A stretch of 5,118 nt of DNA from Bacteroidia bacterium (GTDB lineage Bacteria > Bacteroidota > Bacteroidia > Cytophagales > Cyclobacteriaceae). This document shows, piece after piece, positions 1-5,118 of the stretch (the stretch's first letter is position 1; each line of letters begins with the position of its first letter). The notes beneath the pieces are model-generated. The model was not told the DNA's origin, searched no databases, and was given only the letters and a program-made list of their open reading frames with translations. The translations under genes were made by a program, and so were the position numbers. The stretch spans positions 1 through 5,118 of the forward strand of contig JAENVX010000279.1 in the NCBI GenBank assembly GCA_016650355.1. The letters are read 5' to 3'.

Positions 1-68
1 AGTAAACTCAACCGATTAACCTTAGTTATTCTTGATTCGAATGGAAATAGATTATTCAATTCTAAAAA
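1..68. other. Non-coding flank, nothing recognised
   Basis: This AT-rich stretch lies downstream of the permease stop codon and reaches the window edge. I see no convincing coding frame, no strong hairpin followed by a T-run on the minus strand, and no RNA gene. It is simply the 3' flank of the permease gene as far as can be judged. Confidence 0.5.
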
Positions 69-1832
69 TTAAAGGAGATTATAATAAATGGATATAAACG
101 TAATACAAATAATAGTATAAATAAAAGTTAATGGGCCGCCTACTTTCGCGAAATCACGAAAGGAGTAGCCGCCAGGACCAAATATCATAAGATTAGTTTG
201 GTATCCTACTGGTGTGATGAAACTACCTGAGGCAGCAAATGCAATGGCCACAAAGAATGGTGTATAGGGCAACTGCAGCTCTTGCGCCATGGACATAGCA
301 ATGGGAAACATAATTGAAACTGCAGCAGCGTTCGTAATAAGAGAAGTTAATATTATTGTGACTATAAATAATGCTGAGACAACACCAACGGGGCCAATCG
401 ATTTTGTTGTGGAGATAAGACCATGTGCAATGAGTTGTGCCGTACCAGAATTCTCAAGGGCAATGCCAATGGCCAGTGAGCAGACCAGTAATACTAGCAA
501 TGATAAATCCAGGTTGCGTTTTATTTCAACAATCGTAAGCACCCGTAATGATACCATAGCTGTAAGCAGAATAAGACAAACCGTGAAGAGGGGAATAAAT
601 CCAGTTATCCCCAGTAGCAAAATGAAGAAGCCAATGGCACCCACCCAAGGTGTCCACCATGGTTTATTAGAAATAATCTTTTGTGGAAGGGAAAGAAAGA
701 AAAGATCTTTATGTCCAGTAGTATTTATTACTTGATCACCCGCCAAGAGAAGTAAAAAATCACCGCCCGCTAAATGCATTTCTCCAACTTGACCAGAAAT
801 TCTTTTACCATCGCGATGTATTGCAACTATAGATGCATTAAATCGATTTCTGAAATCAGTCTCTTTAATTCGAACGCCAATCAAATCTGAGCCGGAAGAC
901 ACAACGGCTTCAATAAAATTGAATTCACCACGTTTCTCCATGCCGTCCTGCTTTGGAATGCTGAGGCCATTATCTTCGCGAATGAGATTATAAATAGAGC
1001 CTGTATTGCCCGAAAAAAATAATAAGTCGTCTTCTTCCAATACCTCATCGGGAGCAACCGGTGATATGATATCATCGTCCCGCAAGATTTCTACCAGAAA
1101 TGTATCTCGTAGACTACGAAGTCCTGCATCGCGAACGGTTTTGCCAATAAGTGGAGATCCACGATACACCAAAGTTTCAACAATATATTCTTTAAGATTT
1201 TGCCGTACCGTGTCAATGTTTCCTTTATGATCTGGCAAAAGTTTGAAGGCAATGAAATAAAGATAAGCACACCCAACAATAGTTACGATGATTCCAAGAA
1301 AGAGAAAATCAGTAAATCCTAACGAAGGAAGTCCATATTCGGTAACCAACCCATTTAAGACCAAATTGGTAGATGTACCTATCACCGTTATCATTCCCCC
1401 CAGAATGGTGGCGAAGGATAATGGCATTAAAAATTTAGAGGAAGAGTTACCGGTCTTATCTGCCCAATCCTTCACATACGGTATCATAAAGGCCACAATG
1501 GGTGTATTATTTAGAAACGCTGAAATGGAAGCCGTCACGGTAATCATCCGCAATAGAAATTTTTTGGGTGAAAGACTTTTGCTGAACAATTTCACGAAAA
1601 ACTCATCACCATAAATCATCCGCATACCTGCCGTAACTAGCATCAACAGAAAGATGATAATAATCTGTTGATTTGATAATCCCTTTAGTAATTCTTGTGG
1701 CGTAATTACATTCGCTAACATTAATATCATAGCACTGATAAAAAATGAAAGCGAGGGATTAAACCATTCCTTATACAAGGAAAGGATAAGAAAAAACACA
1801 ACCGCCAAGGTAATTATCTGAGGGATTGCCAT
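69..1832 (-). CDS. SLC13/DASS-family permease with two RCK_C (TrkA-C) domains
   Basis: Predicted inner-membrane secondary transporter of 587 residues for a divalent anion, a dicarboxylate or sulfate. Sequence: an N-terminal hydrophobic half (about residues 4-197), a soluble middle (about 205-380) and a C-terminal hydrophobic half (about 393-586), the arrangement of SLC13 permeases that carry paired RCK_C domains. The soluble part reads as two RCK_C units, about 209-290 and 302-378, each with a G-D/E-LLLxxG-like end (EEDDLLFFSG near 266-275, GGDFLLLLAG near 356-365). The two pseudo-symmetric substrate/sodium-site regions are visible: FLNNTP at 106-111 with GTSTN at 152-156, and LITNAAAV at 498-505 with GYQTN at 543-547, followed by a typical YSFRDFAKVGGP segment. 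Length is normal for this architecture and the frame is intact. The ATG at 1832 is the start chosen; it is preceded by only a weak AGG. It is the downstream member of a same-strand pair with the sulfotransferase, 136 bases apart. Sulfate as substrate is suggested only by that context; citrate, succinate or another anion remains possible. Confidence 0.93.
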   Translation of the reverse strand: MAIPQIITLAVVFFLILSLYKEWFNPSLSFFISAMILMLANVITPQELLKGLSNQQIIIIFLLMLVTAGMRMIYGDEFFVKLFSKSLSPKKFLLRMITVTASISAFLNNTPIVAFMIPYVKDWADKTGNSSSKFLMPLSFATILGGMITVIGTSTNLVLNGLVTEYGLPSLGFTDFLFLGIIVTIVGCAYLYFIAFKLLPDHKGNIDTVRQNLKEYIVETLVYRGSPLIGKTVRDAGLRSLRDTFLVEILRDDDIISPVAPDEVLEEDDLLFFSGNTGSIYNLIREDNGLSIPKQDGMEKRGEFNFIEAVVSSGSDLIGVRIKETDFRNRFNASIVAIHRDGKRISGQVGEMHLAGGDFLLLLAGDQVINTTGHKDLFFLSLPQKIISNKPWWTPWVGAIGFFILLLGITGFIPLFTVCLILLTAMVSLRVLTIVEIKRNLDLSLLVLLVCSLAIGIALENSGTAQLIAHGLISTTKSIGPVGVVSALFIVTIILTSLITNAAAVSIMFPIAMSMAQELQLPYTPFFVAIAFAASGSFITPVGYQTNLMIFGPGGYSFRDFAKVGGPLTFIYTIICITFISIYYNLL

Positions 1833-1882
1833 ACCTGTTGTGTGCCTAATTTGATTGTTAGAATTCTTAATGCAATGAAATC

Positions 1883-1922
1883 AAAAAAATTACTAACTAT
1901 TCTGAAAATTGATTCAGAATAG
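1883..1922 (-). terminator. Candidate weak intrinsic terminator or attenuator
   Basis: Bases 1897-1906 (CTATTCTGAA) and 1913-1922 (TTCAGAATAG) form a perfect 10-bp inverted repeat around a 6-base loop. Read on the minus strand, the stem is followed after seven bases by a run of seven T (complement of 1883-1889). This fits a terminator for the sulfotransferase transcript, placed between it and the permease. The stem has only three G-C pairs and the T-run is not directly adjacent, so termination would be weak or partial. A protein-binding palindrome upstream of the permease is an alternative. Confidence 0.45.
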
Positions 1923-1968
1923 CTGGTATGCCTACGTGATAAAGACTAGTTAATAGATGAATGATCTG

Positions 1969-2649
1969 TTAAACCATTTCGCCCTTCATCAGGTGAACCA
2001 GCATCTCTTTGAAATTTTCCTTTTTATTTAAGTGTGGGAAAGGTTCATTCGGCACAGGCACTCCTAGGAATTTACAAAGCGGTTCCCAACCTTCACTGGC
2101 ATCGAAAATGAGTAATTTATCGGCAGGAACAGACGCTTTAACATCTTCATGATGTTTGTTGAATAATTTTTCTGCTTCCACTTTATCCTGAAATTTCCCC
2201 TCAAAGGTGACTGCAAATATCCTCTTTTTTGCCAATTTCACACAGGCGATTACAGATCTGAGCCGTGGGTTAAGAAGGAGTTTGATAAGCATTCCTAATT
2301 TCTGTGGTAATGTCTGAGGACCGGCTTGCCAGACAGTGCTGTATACACTGGAGTGCCATTTTTCAAACGGCCTAGTTGTTAAAATTACCCTGGCATCCGG
2401 ATATTGTTTCATGTGCTCCTTATACCAAGGATAACAAGGGAAGTCTACCGTTGCCTGATAACCCTTATATAATTCATCCCACTGTGTAGTTCCCGTTGAT
2501 TCAAGTGTTTTCCAGTAATGAAGATTTTCAGGATGCACCAACAATTCTTTCATGTGGTAGGTCTTATTAAAACCTAGTTGCTCTAGGCATGCCTTAAGTG
2601 TGTTTGTTCCGGTGCGGGGCAGACCGGCTCCAATGATTTTGATTGACAT
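1969..2649 (-). CDS. PAPS-dependent sulfotransferase family protein (Sulfotransfer_4-like)
   Basis: Predicted cytoplasmic P-loop-fold sulfotransferase of 226 residues, expected to move a sulfuryl group from PAPS to an unidentified acceptor. Sequence: an N-terminal 5'-phosphosulfate loop GAGLPRTGTNTL at residues 7-18; YHMKE at 31-35; a second cofactor motif at about 88-103 (VILTTRP then S100/S101), which in the family contacts the PAPS 3'-phosphate; and a C-terminal block WEPLCKFL at 188-195 followed by PFPHLN at 203-208. This motif order matches the Sulfotransfer_4 branch, whose bacterial substrates are mostly unknown. There is no signal peptide or membrane segment. The frame extends upstream to a TTG at 2685, adding 12 residues rich in Asn and Pro; I prefer the ATG at 2649 because it sits directly before the conserved beta-strand and P-loop, although neither start has a good ribosome site. 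It lies upstream of the permease on the same strand and is divergent from the ASST pair. Confidence 0.88.
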   Translation of the reverse strand: MSIKIIGAGLPRTGTNTLKACLEQLGFNKTYHMKELLVHPENLHYWKTLESTGTTQWDELYKGYQATVDFPCYPWYKEHMKQYPDARVILTTRPFEKWHSSVYSTVWQAGPQTLPQKLGMLIKLLLNPRLRSVIACVKLAKKRIFAVTFEGKFQDKVEAEKLFNKHHEDVKASVPADKLLIFDASEGWEPLCKFLGVPVPNEPFPHLNKKENFKEMLVHLMKGEMV

Positions 2650-2795
2650 ATTGGGGTTTGGCTTAGGGTTGATACTATTCGTCAAGGTAATAAAACTATC
2701 GAAATTTAATAACTTAGCAAGCTCTCACAAAATTCGTTTCTCCAACATTCCAAAATATATACTTAGATTTAGCATTCCTATAATAGACTTGTAAA

Positions 2796-2820
2796 TTAAT
2801 TTGAATCAGTGACAAATTAA
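2796..2820. repeat. Perfect 8-9-8 inverted repeat, candidate operator
   Basis: TTAATTTG at 2796-2803 is the exact reverse complement of CAAATTAA at 2813-2820, separated by nine bases; the arms cannot be extended in either direction. It sits 103 bases before the ASST start and about 146 bases before the sulfotransferase start. A dyad of this size and spacing could bind a dimeric regulator acting on both transcripts. The arms are almost all A/T, so a chance occurrence is quite possible. The left arm also matches seven of eight positions of the Bacteroidota -7 consensus, but no -33 element is seen at the right distance. Confidence 0.35.
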
Positions 2821-2862
2821 ACCACAATGGAAATAAACCTTAACCTCTGTCTCTTCTTCTTG

Positions 2863-2895
2863 TTATTCTTTCCTCCAAAAGAGGAAAAGAAATAA
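2863..2895 (+). promoter_or_regulatory. Predicted leader hairpin upstream of the first ASST gene
   Basis: TTTCCTC (2869-2875) pairs with GAGGAAA (2881-2887) across a CAAAA loop. The stem continues through a small asymmetric internal loop with TTATT (2863-2867) against AATAA (2891-2895). It lies about 29-61 bases before the start codon, so it would be in the 5' untranslated leader if transcription starts upstream. No T-run follows, so it is not a standard terminator; a role in mRNA stability or translation is conceivable. The purine strand resembles a Shine-Dalgarno sequence but is too far from the ATG. Confidence 0.35.
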
Positions 2896-2923
2896 TCAAA
2901 GTTCTATATTCTAAAATATACTC

Positions 2924-4480
2924 ATGAAAATGTCACGTCTGCTCCTCGCTTTCCTGGTTTCCACATTAGTCCTTTCGTCCTGTTCGGATAAAGAAAAACC
3001 GGAAGAAAATAATAAAGACCGCAACATGTTTGGTCATCGTATTCCCCGTGGCTTAACAAAAACCACTGAAGGACTTACTGAAGGTTATGTCATGTTTGCA
3101 GTACCTAATTCACCGTTTGTTTATCTCATCAACCGCAAGGGCGAAGTAGTTCATCAATGGAAAGCAAATTATGGTGCATTTAACCCATACCTTCAAGATG
3201 ATGGATCCATTACCCTCGGAGCGCTTGATCCGGACTATCCTGTTTTTGGTGAAGGTGGCCCTTATGGGCGAATTCAAAAAATTAATTGGAATGGTAAGAC
3301 ATTATGGGATTTTGAATATGCAACCGAAAAGTACATTGTACATCATGATTTTGCGGTACTACCCAATGGAAATGTCCTAGCAATTGCTTATGAAGTTAAA
3401 TCATATGAGGATGCAATTGCTAATGGTCGAAAGCCTGAGCTGACAGTGGCTGAAGGCCCGTGGCTTGAAAAAATAATTGAAATAGAACCACAAGGAAAAC
3501 GAGGGGGTAAGATTGTATGGGAATGGCATCTTTGGGATCATTTGATCCAGGATCATGATGCAACAAAAAAAAACTATGGAAATCCAAAAGATCATCCGGA
3601 ATTAATGGATTTTAATTTGGGACATCATTTGGAGCCAACAATTTCTGAGGACAGTCTGGACATATTGAAGGAAAAAGGGATGGCTGATAGAAATACAACT
3701 GTAGGTAATCGCGGATCCGGAATTTTTCATTTCAATTCAATAAAGTATAATGCTGAGTTGGATCAGATTGTTGTCAGTTCTCCATCAATGAATGAAATTT
3801 ATATTATTGATCACAGCATAACAATACAAGATGCTGCTGGGCACATTGGTGGAAAATATAGCAAAGGAGGAGATTTTCTTTATCGTTGGGGCAATCCGAA
3901 AAACTATCGAATGGGTGATTCCACTAATCAAAAACTATTTGGCCAACATGATGCGCGTTGGATTGAGAAAGGTAAACCTGGTGCAGGTGATATCACTGTA
4001 TTCAATAATGACATCTCCGGAAGGAAAGATAGTATGAATTATTCAGCTGTGTATGAGATTGCACCTCCTGTTAATGAAAAAGGAAATTATGTTGTTGAAG
4101 CCGGTAAACCTTTTGGTCCAGAGAAGCCTACATGGACATACGTAGCGGCTGATACCATTTCTTTCCACAGTAGTTTTATTTCGGGGTCACATCGTATGAA
4201 GAATGGTAACACCTTTATCAATGAAGGTGCGCGAGGAAGATTTATGGAAGTTACACCCGATGGGGAAATAGTATGGGAATATTTAAATCCATACAGAGGT
4301 GATATGCAAAAATTAAATGGCGACCCTGGAGATATTATGCCCATGACTTATTTTCAATTTCGATCAACATTTGTACCCGCAGATCATCCTGCCTTTGTGG
4401 GCAAAGAATTAAAACCACTAGATCCACAACCAAAACCTTTTAAGCTCCCACCATCACCACCAAAAGAGAAGAATAAATAA
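2924..4480 (+). CDS. Aryl-sulfate sulfotransferase (ASST)-like lipoprotein, copy 1
   Basis: Predicted envelope lipoprotein of 518 residues in the arylsulfotransferase family. Characterised members move sulfate from one phenolic ester to another phenol through a sulfo-histidine intermediate and need no PAPS. Sequence: signal peptide with lipobox LSSC and Cys20, a charged linker (21-33), then a beta-propeller-like body. Blade-type repeats recur: GEVVHQW at 73-79; GKTLWDFEY at 124-132 with HHDFAVLPNGN at 140-150; GKIVWEWHLWDH at 195-206; FHFNS at 268-272; FLYRW at 318-322 with GQHDARW at 340-346; SFHSSF at 413-418; SGSHRMKNGNT at 420-430; and EVTPDGEIVWEYLNPY at 442-457. Candidate active-site residues are H141, H269, H342, R367, H415 and H423; which is catalytic is not proven. 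The lipobox Cys is the only cysteine. The tail is rich in Pro and Lys. The ATG at 2924 is chosen because it puts the lipobox at normal distance; no Shine-Dalgarno sequence is seen. It is followed 36 bases later by a paralogue, probably in one transcript. Confidence 0.9.
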   Translation: MKMSRLLLAFLVSTLVLSSCSDKEKPEENNKDRNMFGHRIPRGLTKTTEGLTEGYVMFAVPNSPFVYLINRKGEVVHQWKANYGAFNPYLQDDGSITLGALDPDYPVFGEGGPYGRIQKINWNGKTLWDFEYATEKYIVHHDFAVLPNGNVLAIAYEVKSYEDAIANGRKPELTVAEGPWLEKIIEIEPQGKRGGKIVWEWHLWDHLIQDHDATKKNYGNPKDHPELMDFNLGHHLEPTISEDSLDILKEKGMADRNTTVGNRGSGIFHFNSIKYNAELDQIVVSSPSMNEIYIIDHSITIQDAAGHIGGKYSKGGDFLYRWGNPKNYRMGDSTNQKLFGQHDARWIEKGKPGAGDITVFNNDISGRKDSMNYSAVYEIAPPVNEKGNYVVEAGKPFGPEKPTWTYVAADTISFHSSFISGSHRMKNGNTFINEGARGRFMEVTPDGEIVWEYLNPYRGDMQKLNGDPGDIMPMTYFQFRSTFVPADHPAFVGKELKPLDPQPKPFKLPPSPPKEKNK

Positions 4481-4516
4481 TCAAGATTGGAAAATATTCG
4501 CGAAACACAACCCCAC

Positions 4517-5118
4517 ATGATGATGAAACTGAATATCAAGTTAATTTATCCGCTTCTTCTGTTTATTAGTGCATTACTTCTTACATCCTGCGATGATAAA
4601 AAAGATAAACCGACTGAAAATAAAGAAGACCCCAACATGTTTGGTCATCGAATTCCTCGAGGGTTAACTAAAACCTCAGAAGGACTTGTCGATGGATATG
4701 TAATGTTTACGGTTCCCAATTCTTCGTTTATTTATCTGATCAATCGCAAAGGTGAGGTAGTACACCAATGGAAAGGAAATTATAACGTGGGTATTTTGGG
4801 TGGTTATTTGATGGACGATGGCTCTCTAATACAATGTGCTGAAGACCCTGATTATCCGGTTTTTGGACATGGAGGTCCTTATGGACGAATTCAAAAAATT
4901 AGCTGGGAAAGTAAAATGATATGGGACTATGAATATGCCAACGAAAAAGAAATGGTTCATCATGATGTCGCAGTTTTGCCCAATGGAAATATTCTCGCAA
5001 TTGCTTATGCGGCAAAAACCCATGAGGATGCGAGAACATTGGGACGCAAGGCAGAAATGATACCGAAAGATGGCCTCTGGTTGGAGAAGATTATTGAAAT
5101 AGAACCACAAGGCAGGAA
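4517..5118 (+). CDS. Aryl-sulfate sulfotransferase (ASST)-like lipoprotein, copy 2 (3'-truncated by window)
   Basis: The first 200 codons of a second ASST-like lipoprotein, open to the window edge with no stop. The start has three consecutive ATG codons (4517, 4520, 4523); any could be used, and the lipobox LTSC places its Cys at residue 25 counted from the first. A charged linker follows (DDKKDKPTENKED). The body repeats copy 1 nearly residue for residue: NMFGHRIPRGLTKT, INRKGEVVHQWK, DPDYPVFG, GGPYGRIQKI, VHHDVAVLPNGN and WLEKIIEIEPQG. By eye about 70 percent of roughly 160 aligned residues are identical. It differs by a two-residue insertion after the first QWK-NY block (NVGILGGYLMDDG) and by an extra cysteine in LIQCAED. 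It follows copy 1 after 36 bases with no visible terminator and no Shine-Dalgarno sequence. Because the window ends about 40 percent into the expected length, the later histidine motifs cannot be checked, so activity cannot be judged. Confidence 0.88.
   Translation, partial: MMMKLNIKLIYPLLLFISALLLTSCDDKKDKPTENKEDPNMFGHRIPRGLTKTSEGLVDGYVMFTVPNSSFIYLINRKGEVVHQWKGNYNVGILGGYLMDDGSLIQCAEDPDYPVFGHGGPYGRIQKISWESKMIWDYEYANEKEMVHHDVAVLPNGNILAIAYAAKTHEDARTLGRKAEMIPKDGLWLEKIIEIEPQGR

Larger units (their letters stand above)
2650..2923. promoter_or_regulatory. Divergent intergenic region between sulfotransferase and ASST genes
   Basis: This 274-base non-coding region must hold promoters for both directions unless distant ones are used. 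I see no clean pair of Bacteroidota promoter elements (TTTG near -33 with TAnnTTTG near -7) on either strand. A TATAAT at 2779-2784 (plus) lacks an upstream partner. Two structured elements inside it are listed separately. Confidence 0.5.

Noticed and set aside
289..1614. Open frames opposite or within the permease on both strands
   Set aside because: They overlap a clear full-length membrane protein gene, have no recognisable domains and show the composition expected of shadow frames.
2650..2685. TTG start at 2685 extending the sulfotransferase by 12 residues
   Set aside because: The extension (Asn/Pro-rich) lies outside the conserved fold, TTG starts are uncommon in this kind of genome, and the ATG at 2649 sits right before the conserved beta-strand and P-loop. 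Neither has a clear ribosome site, so it is not fully excluded.
2725..2760. Minus-strand TTTTG and GAATTTTG resembling Bacteroidota -33 and -7 elements for the sulfotransferase
   Set aside because: The spacing between them is about 15 bases, shorter than the usual about 19, and the -7 match is imperfect.
2779..2784. TATAAT resembling a -10 box on the plus strand
   Set aside because: No TTGACA-like element lies 16-18 bases upstream, and the primary sigma factor of Bacteroidota prefers a different consensus, so in AT-rich DNA this is likely chance.
4497..4504. TTCGCGAA palindrome between the two ASST genes
   Set aside because: Only eight bases, no extension and no T-run; too short to call a terminator or operator.
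4826..5110. Minus-strand 94-codon open frame under copy 2
   Set aside because: It lies wholly inside the conserved coding region of the second ASST-like gene, and its translation resembles no family; shadow frame.
1..5118. CRISPR array, tRNA/rRNA, insertion sequence, attachment site or toxin-antitoxin pair
   Set aside because: No regularly spaced repeats, cloverleaf-like elements, transposase motifs or paired terminal repeats were seen anywhere in the window.

Overview
The window most resembles a chromosomal segment of a Bacteroidota bacterium, probably a free-living or marine one. It is AT-rich, none of the likely starts has a clear Shine-Dalgarno sequence, and two secreted proteins start with short lipoprotein signals ending in Leu-Ser-Ser-Cys or Leu-Thr-Ser-Cys followed by a charged Asp/Glu/Lys-rich tether. 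This assignment is inferred from sequence style and I cannot name a genus.

Layout: bases 1-68 hold no recognisable gene. A large SLC13/DASS-type membrane permease with two internal RCK_C (TrkA-C) domains lies on the minus strand (69-1832). Upstream of it, on the same strand, is a small cytoplasmic PAPS-type sulfotransferase (1969-2649). The 136-base gap between them holds a hairpin plus T-run that may be a weak terminator. A 274-base divergent intergenic region (2650-2923) follows, with a perfect 8-9-8 inverted repeat and, nearer the plus-strand gene, a leader hairpin inside a pyrimidine-to-purine switch. Two tandem, clearly paralogous aryl-sulfate sulfotransferase (ASST)-like lipoproteins then run on the plus strand. 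The first is complete (2924-4480). The second starts 36 bases later (4517) and is cut off by the window edge.

Three of the four genes belong to sulfuryl-transfer families. One is a cytoplasmic family that uses PAPS as donor; the other two belong to an envelope family that in characterised members uses phenolic sulfate esters as donors and needs no PAPS. The fourth gene is in a transporter superfamily that includes sulfate carriers. One reading is a small sulfur-group module: the permease moves sulfate or another dianion, the cytoplasmic enzyme sulfates an unknown acceptor, and the lipoproteins pass sulfate between phenolic compounds outside the inner membrane. The families are well supported by sequence. 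The substrates and the idea of a joint pathway are inference from gene proximity.
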